Below, in pieces: positions 27,466 through 35,145 of a stretch of DNA of 64,000 nt. Position 1 is the stretch's first letter. Every line of letters begins with the position of its first letter. The position numbers were made by a program, and so were the translations under genes. Below the pieces are notes generated by a model, which made no database searches, had not been told where the DNA came from, and worked only from the letters and a program-made list of their open reading frames with translations. Location of the stretch: positions 1,491,576 through 1,555,575 of the forward strand of contig CALSQY010000001.1 in the NCBI GenBank assembly GCA_943788615.1, in the 5' to 3' direction. Source of the DNA: UBA4465 sp002292365. Lineage in GTDB: Bacteria; Bacteroidota; Bacteroidia; Cytophagales; Cyclobacteriaceae.

Positions 27466-27476
27466 AGAATAATTAA

Positions 27477-28526
27477 ATGGTTCAGTATCAAGTTCTTTTT
27501 GAGGTATCACTAAGCCATAAATATTATTCAGGACCTTTTGCCAAAGATTATGAAGTAATTATGACTGCTTCTTTGCAGGCAATGATGAAATCATATCAAC
27601 TTATATTCAAAAAAAAAGCTGAGGGTTTCGCTATTTTAGGTAAGTCAGATCATTTGTTTTTGTTATCATCATCCAAAGAGGCCATCAAATTTAGATTCGG
27701 AATACAGTTAAAAAACAGGTATTTCGAAAACTTCAGCAAAATCAGACCCGCAGCGCCCTATATGAAATACATGTTTCGTAATGAGATTTATCAAAAAAAT
27801 AAGAATGGGGAGTCAGAGAAACAAGAGATTAATTTACATGCTGGTAAATTGTTAAGCGATACTAATTATAATTTTTGTTTGTCAAGAAATTTTCAGCCCG
27901 CTAAAATTTGGGGAAATGAACTTACTATTTCTGATAGAAATAATAATTACTTCGAGGGGGAAATAGATGAAAACACCCAATTAGGACAAATATTAACGGA
28001 TGATTATGGTTCATATCAAGTCAAGTCTTCTCAGTCAACAGAAGAAGATGAAATTTTTTATCTAGAACCTGAACTGAAAAAAAGTTGGGGTATTGTTGAG
28101 ATTTCTTTGCAATCATCATCAGATACGCAGTTCGAGAAAGTGATAGGAACACATTTTAAAATAAATATAGATGCCAGGAAAGTATTTTGGACGTATTATT
28201 TTGTGTCTAATAATAACAATCACTTTAAAAATATTTCAGTTTATAAAGGAAAGGAGAAAATAGACTTTTCTGAGGTAGAACAAGTACTTCTGCCTAATAA
28301 TCAAGGAGCGACAAAAATAACATCTCAAATTGCCATTTCATTATCAAGATTTTATGATGGGCCAAAAATATATGCTGAGTTAGAAGACATTGCATCTCAG
28401 GGATCAAAGGAAGTGGTGGGCATTAATAAAATATATTTACCTACACCAAATATTCAACGCATTAAAGCAGTAGCGGTGAATCAAGATATTCGATATTACG
28501 CTGAAATGTATGTTCAAAATGTATAA
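27477..28526 (+). CDS. CIS-locus protein of unknown function, candidate cap adaptor
   Basis: A 349-residue soluble protein without signal or transmembrane segment. The N-terminal ~100 residues are basic and beta-rich (MVQYQVLFEVSLSHKYY at the start). The remainder is beta-rich with several YxxP-like turns but shows no motif I know. It lies 11 bases after the cap gene and 114 bases before the sheath. Its place between cap and sheath makes a cap-adaptor or tube/sheath accessory role possible. An effector carried in the lumen is an alternative, but it lacks toxin motifs. Confidence 0.75.
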   Translation: MVQYQVLFEVSLSHKYYSGPFAKDYEVIMTASLQAMMKSYQLIFKKKAEGFAILGKSDHLFLLSSSKEAIKFRFGIQLKNRYFENFSKIRPAAPYMKYMFRNEIYQKNKNGESEKQEINLHAGKLLSDTNYNFCLSRNFQPAKIWGNELTISDRNNNYFEGEIDENTQLGQILTDDYGSYQVKSSQSTEEDEIFYLEPELKKSWGIVEISLQSSSDTQFEKVIGTHFKINIDARKVFWTYYFVSNNNNHFKNISVYKGKEKIDFSEVEQVLLPNNQGATKITSQIAISLSRFYDGPKIYAELEDIASQGSKEVVGINKIYLPTPNIQRIKAVAVNQDIRYYAEMYVQNV

Positions 28527-28640
28527 ACTAGAAATTTCTATTTTTTTTTTTTTACAGTCGTAGGTATTATCAAAAATTCAATCTAGATTTAAAGACCAAA
28601 TTTTATTTTTCTATTAATCACCTTTTAAACTATTAAATTT

Positions 28641-30113
28641 ATGGCACAAGTTTTGGCAACGCCTGGCGTTTACATCGAAGAAAAAAGTGCATTTCCAAGT
28701 TCGGCGGTTCAAGTTGCAACTGCTGTGCCTGCTTTTGTGGGATATACCGAGAGAGCACTCAAAAACAATAAATCCATTATTAACAAACCAACGCGTCTCA
28801 CGTCTTTAAGTGAATATCACCAGTTTTTTGGAGGGGCTCCAAAAACTACGTTTACCGTAGCTGCAGATGATGCGTCAGGTTTCTCTGTGGCGGTGGATGC
28901 GCCTACTAAATTCAATTTATATCGTTCTATGAGGCTCTTTTTTGCCAATGGAGGCAGCGTCTGTTACATTGTATCAGTAGGGGATTATTCTAGTGCTGTG
29001 AGTGCTAAGGATCTAAATGATGAGGCTGAAGAAAAAGGAATACCTACCTTACTGAAATCGCCTGAACCCACGATGCTCGTCATTCCGGATGCAGTACTAC
29101 TCGAAGAAAATGATTGTGCCTCACTGCAGCAAGCGATGCTTATGCATTGTGGTAATGCTACGAAAAGTAGGGTAGCTATTCTTGATGTTTTCAATGGTGA
29201 TCAGGAAAGATCTTATGATGAAAATGATATCATAACCAAATCAAGAGAAGGGCTCGGTAATAATTTTTTACAATGGGGAGCTTCTTACTATCCTTATGTC
29301 AACACAACCATTGTGCAAGGTGATGAAATTGATTTCTCCAATGTGAGTAATTTAGATGCATTAACACCTCTACTGGATGCAGAAGCAGATGCCATTTATG
29401 GAGATGATGCTCAAATAATTAAAGATGAAATTGCTAAATTAGTTGGGGAAAACGATGCGGTCAGTTTGAATCAAACTTTGATGGCCAAATTACCTTTGTA
29501 CAAGGCAGTTATGGGAGAGATGAAAAATGAACTTAATGTTTTGCCTCCGAGCGGTGGCATGGCTGGAGTCATTTCAATGGTTGATGGTACGGTCGGCGTA
29601 TTCCAATCACCTGCAAATGTTTCTATGGGATCTGTGGTAAGTCCAACGGTAAATTTAACATCCAAAGATCAAGAAGACTTAAATCTTCCTTTGACGGGAA
29701 AAGCGATTAATGCGATTCGTTCTTTTGCGGGTAAAGGAGTTTTAGTTTGGGGAGCAAGAACGCTAGACGGAAACAGTCAAGATTGGAGATATTTAAGTGT
29801 AAGAAGAACGGTTACCATGATCGAGCAATCATTAAAAATTGCTTCTGAAAGTTATGTATTCCAACCTAATGAGGTGAATACATGGGTAGCTATAAAAGGC
29901 ACAATGTTTAACTTCCTGAGAGATCAATGGAAGCAAGGTGCGCTAGCAGGATCATCACCTGATGATGCATTTTCTGTAGATGTTGGTTTAGGATCTACCA
30001 TGACAGCTACAGACATATTAGATGGAATTATGAGAATTACAGTAAAGCTAGCAGTTACAAGACCAGCTGAATTTATAGTAATTACCTTCCAGCAGCAAAT
30101 GCAGAAGTCATAA
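28641..30113 (+). CDS. Contractile tail sheath protein (Pvc2-4/Afp2-4-like)
   Basis: A 490-residue sheath subunit. The diagnostic start TPGVYIEEKSAFPSS, then VATAVPAFVGYTERA, is followed by a domain with MRLFFANGGSVCYIVSVG and the conserved core PLTGKAINAIRSFAGKGVLV and WGARTLDG. The C-terminal handshake region ends with VTRPAEFIVITFQQQMQKS. The sheath forms the extended helix around the tube and contracts to drive it. Only one sheath gene is present, where PVC and Afp have three. It is preceded by 114 gene-free bases that may hold its own promoter, though I find no consensus match. Confidence 0.97.
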   Translation: MAQVLATPGVYIEEKSAFPSSAVQVATAVPAFVGYTERALKNNKSIINKPTRLTSLSEYHQFFGGAPKTTFTVAADDASGFSVAVDAPTKFNLYRSMRLFFANGGSVCYIVSVGDYSSAVSAKDLNDEAEEKGIPTLLKSPEPTMLVIPDAVLLEENDCASLQQAMLMHCGNATKSRVAILDVFNGDQERSYDENDIITKSREGLGNNFLQWGASYYPYVNTTIVQGDEIDFSNVSNLDALTPLLDAEADAIYGDDAQIIKDEIAKLVGENDAVSLNQTLMAKLPLYKAVMGEMKNELNVLPPSGGMAGVISMVDGTVGVFQSPANVSMGSVVSPTVNLTSKDQEDLNLPLTGKAINAIRSFAGKGVLVWGARTLDGNSQDWRYLSVRRTVTMIEQSLKIASESYVFQPNEVNTWVAIKGTMFNFLRDQWKQGALAGSSPDDAFSVDVGLGSTMTATDILDGIMRITVKLAVTRPAEFIVITFQQQMQKS

Positions 30114-30167
30114 CCAAATAAAAACCTATTTAAATAAAAAAATATTAAAAACTAAAATAACAAAAAA

Positions 30168-30617
30168 ATGGCTGGAGAAGTACAAGATAATATATGGCCC
30201 TTACCAAAATTTCATTTCAAACTAGAGGTAGATGATTTAGAGGCCAATTTTCAAGAAATCTCAGGAATGGACGCTGAAGTCGACGTGATTGAGTATCGTC
30301 ATGGTGACAGTCCTGAATTTTCAACGATAAAAATGCCTGGTTTAAGAAAATCAAGCGATATATCTTTGAAGAAGGGCACCTTTACAGGTGATATCAAGAT
30401 GTATGAGTGGTTCAATTCTATTGCTATGAATACAATAGAAAGAAAAACAGTAATTATATCACTGCTTAACGAGGCAGGAGAGGCTGAAATCGTTTGGACA
30501 CTGACCAACGCCTTCCCAATGAAGGTTGTGGGTACTGATCTAAATTCTTCTAGTAGTGAAGTTGCTGTTGAAGAATTGGTTTTGGCTCATGAAGGGATTG
30601 AGTTTACAACACCTTAA
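30168..30617 (+). CDS. CIS inner tube protein 1 (Pvc1-like, gp19 fold)
   Basis: A 149-residue tube subunit of the T4 gp19 / Hcp-like fold. The opening WPLPKFHFKLEV, EISGMDAEV and EYRHGDSP, then LKKGTFTGD, are typical. It follows the sheath by 54 bases. Of the three paralogues it is the closest to the common main-tube type, and a perfect terminator hairpin directly after it would make it and the sheath the most highly expressed products, as stoichiometry requires. Confidence 0.95.
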   Translation: MAGEVQDNIWPLPKFHFKLEVDDLEANFQEISGMDAEVDVIEYRHGDSPEFSTIKMPGLRKSSDISLKKGTFTGDIKMYEWFNSIAMNTIERKTVIISLLNEAGEAEIVWTLTNAFPMKVVGTDLNSSSSEVAVEELVLAHEGIEFTTP

Positions 30618-30640
30618 TAAATAATCTGCCTTAGACATAG

Positions 30641-30671
30641 ACGCACCTAACTCAGCAGTTAGGTGCGTTTT
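30641..30671 (+). terminator. Perfect 12-bp hairpin terminator/attenuator inside the CIS operon
   Basis: ACGCACCTAACT (30641-30652) pairs with AGTTAGGTGCGT (30657-30668) around a CAGC loop, followed by a short T-run. Located 24 bases after the first tube gene stop, with the next tube gene starting 25 bases downstream. It probably ends part of the transcripts. Confidence 0.85.
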
Positions 30672-30695
30672 AATTCATTATCTTTCAATAATTAA

Positions 30696-31172
30696 ATGGC
30701 TTTAAATTATCATTCTAGTGGGCTGATCCAAGATAGTAATTGGCCGATGCCTGCTTTTTACTTTCAAGTTAAAATAGATGGAATTTCAGGAGCATTGGGA
30801 TTTCAAAAAGTGTCAGGTTTAGAGGCAAAAACTAACTTTGTTGCTTATTCACATGGAAACACAAAGCAATCACATGATTATAACATAGCGGGGCGTACAG
30901 TTTATACAGATGCAACCCTTGAAAAAGGAATTTTCTCAGGTGATACAGATCTTTTTGAATGGTGGCGAAATAATCTAATTAAAGCTGTAAAAAGAAATGT
31001 TCAAATAGACTTGTTGAATGAAGATGGAGATGCAGAAATAACTTGGAAGTTAGAAAATGCTGTCCCTGTCCAAATGACATTCGCAGAGTTAGATTCTCAA
31101 AAAACGGGGGGGGCGGCAATAGAAAAATTAGTGGTCAAGTACAATAGTTTTGAGATCATATCTCTTTTCTAA
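30696..31172 (+). CDS. CIS tube protein 2 (Pvc5-like, gp19 fold)
   Basis: A 158-residue paralogue of the preceding gene. The family pattern is kept: WPMPAFYFQVKI, FQKVSGLEAK, YSHGNTKQS, LEKGIFSGD and LLNEDGDAEITWKL, with a slightly different N-terminus. Minor tube paralogues typically lie at the baseplate end of the tube and seed it. Transcribed with its neighbours beyond the hairpin, so probably less abundant. Confidence 0.93.
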   Translation: MALNYHSSGLIQDSNWPMPAFYFQVKIDGISGALGFQKVSGLEAKTNFVAYSHGNTKQSHDYNIAGRTVYTDATLEKGIFSGDTDLFEWWRNNLIKAVKRNVQIDLLNEDGDAEITWKLENAVPVQMTFAELDSQKTGGAAIEKLVVKYNSFEIISLF

Positions 31173-31186
31173 TTTTTGATAATTTG

Positions 31187-31219
31187 TAAATTTTCTCAAA
31201 TTTATTTAATTTTTTTTTT
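31187..31219 (+). terminator. Weak AT-rich terminator-like hairpin
   Basis: TAAATTT (31187-31193) / AAATTTA (31198-31204), TCTC loop, followed by a run of nine or more T (31211-31219). Between tube genes 2 and 3; low stability, so it may only slow the polymerase. Confidence 0.35.
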
Positions 31220-31237
31220 AATAGGAATAAACAATAA

Positions 31238-31699
31238 ATGAGTGACTTCAAAGAGCCTATATTAAGTTTTAGATTTTCTGTTGAAATCGCTAGTTTTCCG
31301 GGAGATGATACCAATTGGCAATCTGTAAAAGGTATTACAAAGTCTTTAGAAACAGAGCAGATATATTCGGGAGGAGATGCAAACAGTGCCTATCATTTGC
31401 CAAAACATACAATTTACGAAGACTTAGTCCTCGAACGCGGCTTCATTGGTACCAAAACAAATTTCTATACTTGGTGCCAAAAAATGATAGACAGCGGTGG
31501 AGACTTTTGGGTGAATGGTATTTCACCAAAAGAGATAAATGTAAAATTGAGAGACAGCTCGGATACACCATTGGCATCATGGAATTTTAAAAATGCGTAT
31601 CCTATAAAAATAGAGATGTCTGAATTTAGGGCCGATAAAGATGCTATTGCAATAGAAATGATTACTTTAAAATATAGTTCATTTACAAGATTAATTTAA
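31238..31699 (+). CDS. CIS tube protein 3 (tube-initiator type, gp19 fold)
   Basis: A 153-residue third tube-like protein, clearly more diverged: it starts FKEPILSFRFSVEI, keeps GITKSLETEQIY, LPKHTIYEDLVLERG and TNFYTWCQKMID, and lacks the EGEAE-type strand of the others. Such distinct paralogues occur near the spike and baseplate in Pvc5-type positions. The order fits: it directly precedes the DUF5908-like, LysM and spike genes. A separate one-frame ORF inside it is a shadow. Confidence 0.9.
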   Translation: MSDFKEPILSFRFSVEIASFPGDDTNWQSVKGITKSLETEQIYSGGDANSAYHLPKHTIYEDLVLERGFIGTKTNFYTWCQKMIDSGGDFWVNGISPKEINVKLRDSSDTPLASWNFKNAYPIKIEMSEFRADKDAIAIEMITLKYSSFTRLI

Positions 31700-31749
31700 C
31701 AATTGAAATCGATAGTAAATAATTGCTTTAAACTTAAATATCATCCGAT

Positions 31750-31938
31750 ATGGGAATCAAAGTGAATCAGTTTTCAATAATGGCAAAGGTTAATGATCAA
31801 AAGAAAAAGGAACATTTTGGAGATGAAACTGCATCTGAAGTTGAAACAAAGAAAGATTTAGGGATGGAAGAAGAACTCATTCAAAAATGTTTTGATAAAG
31901 TAGTAGAGTACCTTAAAAACGAGAAAGATAGATTTTAA
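31750..31938 (+). CDS. Small DUF5908-like protein (Pvc6 position)
   Basis: A 62-residue protein. The opening MGIKVNQFSIMAKV and the C-terminal EEELIQKCFDKVVEYL match the general layout of DUF5908, a short protein found at this place in CIS loci. It is too short for a firm call; position between tube and LysM genes is the main support. Six bases separate it from the next gene. Confidence 0.7.
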   Translation: MGIKVNQFSIMAKVNDQKKKEHFGDETASEVETKKDLGMEEELIQKCFDKVVEYLKNEKDRF

Positions 31939-31943
31939 AAATT

Positions 31944-32594
31944 ATGGCAGTTGAGCTGTTGACTATAAAAGCCTACAAGTCCCCCAATTGCAGCTCATCT
32001 GAGTTAGTAGGTGACTTTTCTGTTCAACTAAATCCAACAGATTATAAAAAAAACTGGAAAACGGAAAGTGTTGATGTTAAATTGACAAGTGGTCTTACAG
32101 TGGTCATGGTCAAGCCTCCTGAACCTGAGACAATCACATTAACTTTTACATTGGATGACACAGGAGCCATACCAGGCAATGCCAATGTAGACAGCAGTAT
32201 CAAAAAACTTAAATCGCTCTGTATCGATGTCAATTCAACTACACACACCACAAATTCCCTAAAACTAACATGGGGTGCTTTGCAATTAATTTGTAAAATG
32301 ACTACCCTCGATGTGGAATACACCCTTTTTGACTCTGATGGATTTCCAATAAGGGCAGTGGTCAAAGCTACATTCAAGCAACATGTAGATTTGGGTCAGA
32401 AGTTAGCTAAGTTGAATTCACCAGATATGTCTCACCTTATAGAAGTTAAAGAAGGGGATAATTTACCGCTCATGTGTGAAGATATTTATGGTGATTCCAG
32501 TTTCTATTTACAAGTAGCCGCAGCCAATGATATTGTTGATTTTAGGAATTTAGTTCCCGGTCACAAAATTCTTTTTCCAAGACTAGAAAAATAA
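31944..32594 (+). CDS. CIS tube-like/LysM protein (Pvc7/Afp7-like)
   Basis: A 216-residue protein. The first ~150 residues are beta-rich and look like a tube-type N-terminal domain that joins tube to spike hub (LNPTDYKKNW, then TLTFTLDDTGAIPG). Residues about 164-213 form a LysM-like motif (VKEGDNLPLMCEDIYGD, then NLVPGHKILFP), typical of Pvc7-type proteins where it binds hub or glycan-like partners. No gap to the spike gene, which starts two bases later. Confidence 0.88.
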   Translation: MAVELLTIKAYKSPNCSSSELVGDFSVQLNPTDYKKNWKTESVDVKLTSGLTVVMVKPPEPETITLTFTLDDTGAIPGNANVDSSIKKLKSLCIDVNSTTHTTNSLKLTWGALQLICKMTTLDVEYTLFDSDGFPIRAVVKATFKQHVDLGQKLAKLNSPDMSHLIEVKEGDNLPLMCEDIYGDSSFYLQVAAANDIVDFRNLVPGHKILFPRLEK

Positions 32595-32595
32595 T

Positions 32596-34377
32596 ATGGT
32601 ATCTCCGATCACGAGTAATATGGGTATTCCGAGCTGCTCAGTCATTGTAGGAGGAAAAGATGTAGGTGCTAAGTATGGTTTAAAGTCTGTTGTTGTAACC
32701 AAAGAGATTAATAAGGTTTCCAAAGCGAAAATAATTATTATGGATGGTGATCCGTCTGATGAAACTTTTGAGGCAAGTGCAAGTAAGGATTTTGACCCTG
32801 ATAAAACCATTTCAATCAAAATGGGTTATGATCAAAAAGAGAAGGAAGTCTTTTCCGGTATAATCACTGGTCAGAGTTTGAAAGTCAGATTTAAGTCTTC
32901 AGAACTAGTACTCACTTGTATGGATAAAGCGTTTCAATTGTCTACAACTCGAAAGACGAGTAATTTCGTTAAAAAGAAAGATAGTGATGTTATTTCTGAA
33001 ATAATTGGAGGTTATGGATTGTCTAAAACAGTTAGTGCGACAACCTTTAAACATCCAAATATAGTACAGTACAACTGTTCTGATTGGGATTTTATTTTAG
33101 CGCGAGCAGATGCTAATGCCATGGTGGTAATCAATGAAGGAGCTAAATTAAGTATCGGGGCACCAGTGGTAAGTGGGAGTGCCGTATTAGATATAAATTT
33201 TGGTCTTGAAATCATAGATTTTTCGGCAGAAATGGATGCAATAAACCAGCTAAGCTCGGTTGAATTTCAATCTTGGGATAGTCAAAAATTGAGTTTGGTG
33301 AAGTCAGTGGGAACCGAACCCTCTGTAAATGCTCATGGAGACCTTACTGGCAAAAAACTTTCTTCGGTTGGAAAAAGTCCGAAATTAGCTTTAAATACAT
33401 CGGTTCCTGAAGACAGTGGCCTATTAAAGTCTTGGGCAAAGTCTCATTTACAGCATTCCAGATTATCCAAGATAAGAGGTTTTGCATCTTTTGTCGGTAA
33501 CTCAGCACCATTAGTTGGGAAGTTAATCAAACTTGCAGGTTTTTCACCGCATTTTAATGGTTTGGCTTATCTTACTAAAGTTGTCCATACCTTTGAAGAT
33601 GGATTTTGGAAAACTGAAACCGGATTCGGATTACAACCTAAAACATTTACGGATAGTGATAATAATATAGAGGGTCCGAGTGGACTCGGTTTGTTGCCTG
33701 CTATTTCAGGAATTCATATAGGAAAGGTTAAAAAGATAGACAAGGATCCAGCAGGTGAGTACAGAGTTCAAGTAGATGTGCCTTTTATCGAGACTTCGGG
33801 AGAAGGTTTATGGGCAAGATTGAGCCACCTTCATGCTTCATCTAATCATGGATATTATTTCTATCCTGATGTAGGAGATGAAGTCATACTTTCATTCGTC
33901 AATAATGACCCAAGATTTGCCGTTATTATCGGCTCACTTTATGGTAAAAAAAACAAGCCACCTTTTACGCCGGAAACCAAGAATAAGGATAAAGGAATTA
34001 TAACAAAAAATAAATTAAAATTGACCTTTGAAGATGATAAAAAAATCATTACCATAGAGACACCTGGGGGTCAAAAAGTAACGCTTGATGATAAGGGAAA
34101 ATCATTAAAGCTGGAAGATCAAAATAAGAATTCAGTTTTATTGGATAAAAAGGGAATTACCCTTGACAGCGGTAAAGATTTGATTTTAAAGTCAAAAGGG
34201 AAAATTACGATGAAGTCTGGTGCAGCTACAGAAATTAAAAGTGGGGCTGATTTAAAGGCGCAAGGAGTCAATCTGGCCTTGAAGGCAAGTGCTAAAGTAG
34301 GTTTGGAAGGTGCTACTACCGAAATTAAAGGTTCTGGAAAGGTGGTGATTAAGGGTGGAATGATTAATTTGAATTAA
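32596..34377 (+). CDS. VgrG-like spike protein (Pvc8/Afp8-like)
   Basis: A 593-residue hub/spike. Residues about 1-360 are the gp27-like hub region (CSVIVGGKDVGAKYGL, then SDWDFILARADANAMVV). About 372-455 is the gp5-like OB fold (IHIGKVKKIDKD, then WARLSHLHAS and GDEVILSFVNNDPRFAVI). About 480-593 is a repetitive beta-helix needle (LKSKGKITMKSG, then KGSGKVVIKGG). No lysozyme and no C-terminal effector extension. Typically this needle ends in a PAAR tip; the PAAR gene is not seen here. Confidence 0.95.
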   Translation: MVSPITSNMGIPSCSVIVGGKDVGAKYGLKSVVVTKEINKVSKAKIIIMDGDPSDETFEASASKDFDPDKTISIKMGYDQKEKEVFSGIITGQSLKVRFKSSELVLTCMDKAFQLSTTRKTSNFVKKKDSDVISEIIGGYGLSKTVSATTFKHPNIVQYNCSDWDFILARADANAMVVINEGAKLSIGAPVVSGSAVLDINFGLEIIDFSAEMDAINQLSSVEFQSWDSQKLSLVKSVGTEPSVNAHGDLTGKKLSSVGKSPKLALNTSVPEDSGLLKSWAKSHLQHSRLSKIRGFASFVGNSAPLVGKLIKLAGFSPHFNGLAYLTKVVHTFEDGFWKTETGFGLQPKTFTDSDNNIEGPSGLGLLPAISGIHIGKVKKIDKDPAGEYRVQVDVPFIETSGEGLWARLSHLHASSNHGYYFYPDVGDEVILSFVNNDPRFAVIIGSLYGKKNKPPFTPETKNKDKGIITKNKLKLTFEDDKKIITIETPGGQKVTLDDKGKSLKLEDQNKNSVLLDKKGITLDSGKDLILKSKGKITMKSGAATEIKSGADLKAQGVNLALKASAKVGLEGATTEIKGSGKVVIKGGMINLN

Positions 34378-34721
34378 TTTCATGGGCTTTTGGGTTACAA
34401 AAAAAAAAATTAATTTTAAAAGAATTAATGATAGATTTTCAGTCTCTCGTTTGTTCCATTGTATGGTGATTGCAAATGTCCGCGAAGAATTGGGTGCAAG
34501 GGTACCTGCTGCCGTTGATACTGGATAGGAATAGAGACGTAATCTTATTGTTTCATGATGAAGGTATGGGCCTCAGCATGTGAACTAAACTATGAAATAA
34601 AATAGAACAAAGACTTGGAGATAAGAGATATGTTGTTTGTCGTACCAAACCGAATGAATTATTCCGGAGAAAAAAACATTGATCTTGTGGAAATCTTTTT
34701 AAAATTAATGATCGCTTTATA
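34378..34721. other. 344-bp gap where a PAAR gene often sits
   Basis: Between spike and gp25. It starts with a poly-A tract (about 34400-34409) and an AT-rich hairpin (ATTAATT 34409-34415 / AATTAAT 34423-34429). All three plus frames contain stops. Some peptides in one frame (GARVPAAVDTG) weakly recall PAAR sequences, but no ORF of useful length exists. Otherwise no structure seen. Confidence 0.35.
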
Positions 34722-35144
34722 ATGGCTAAAGATTTAAAATCTTTTTTGGGAATAGGTTGGAGTTTTCCCCCCTCTTTCAATAAACACACGAAGGCTGTGG
34801 ATATGGTATCGGATGAGATCGATATTAGCCAAAGTTTAAAAATAATTTTATTCACTGATTTAGGTTCTAGAATTATGAGGCCAGACTTTGGATCTGATGT
34901 GAAAAATTTTACTTTCGAAAGTATAAATAAAGGTTCTATCGCCCGCTTATCTGATGTCGTTGAGGGGGCTATTAATCGGCATGAACCCAGGATAGATTTA
35001 GAAAAAGTAGATATTGACCATTCAAATGCCTTAGATGGAAAGCTTTTAATTCAATTGACATATATGATAAAATCTGTTAATGTAAGAACCAATGCAGTAT
35101 TTCCTTTTTATATAAAAGAAGGTACTCATATTACTGATATGTAA
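34722..35144 (+). CDS. gp25-like baseplate protein (Pvc9/Afp9-like)
   Basis: A 140-residue GPW/gp25 family protein: the motif ILFTDLGSRIMRPDFGSDV is the classical gp25 signature with the R-PDFG loop. gp25-like proteins (TssE in T6SS) sit in the baseplate at the sheath start. The N-terminus LGIGWSFPPSF is also conserved in CIS forms. One base separates it from the next gene. Confidence 0.95.
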   Translation: MAKDLKSFLGIGWSFPPSFNKHTKAVDMVSDEIDISQSLKIILFTDLGSRIMRPDFGSDVKNFTFESINKGSIARLSDVVEGAINRHEPRIDLEKVDIDHSNALDGKLLIQLTYMIKSVNVRTNAVFPFYIKEGTHITDM

Positions 35145-35145
35145 A

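Noticed and set aside
27477..28526. Toxin effector of the CIS
   Set aside because: No catalytic signature (no ADP-ribosyl, nuclease, protease or pore motifs) and the place between cap and sheath fits a structural part better.
34378..34721. Decayed PAAR gene
   Set aside because: One frame has a few PAAR-like residues (GARVPAAVDTG), but they are too short and unsupported by other PAAR motifs; kept only as a possibility in the gap entry.
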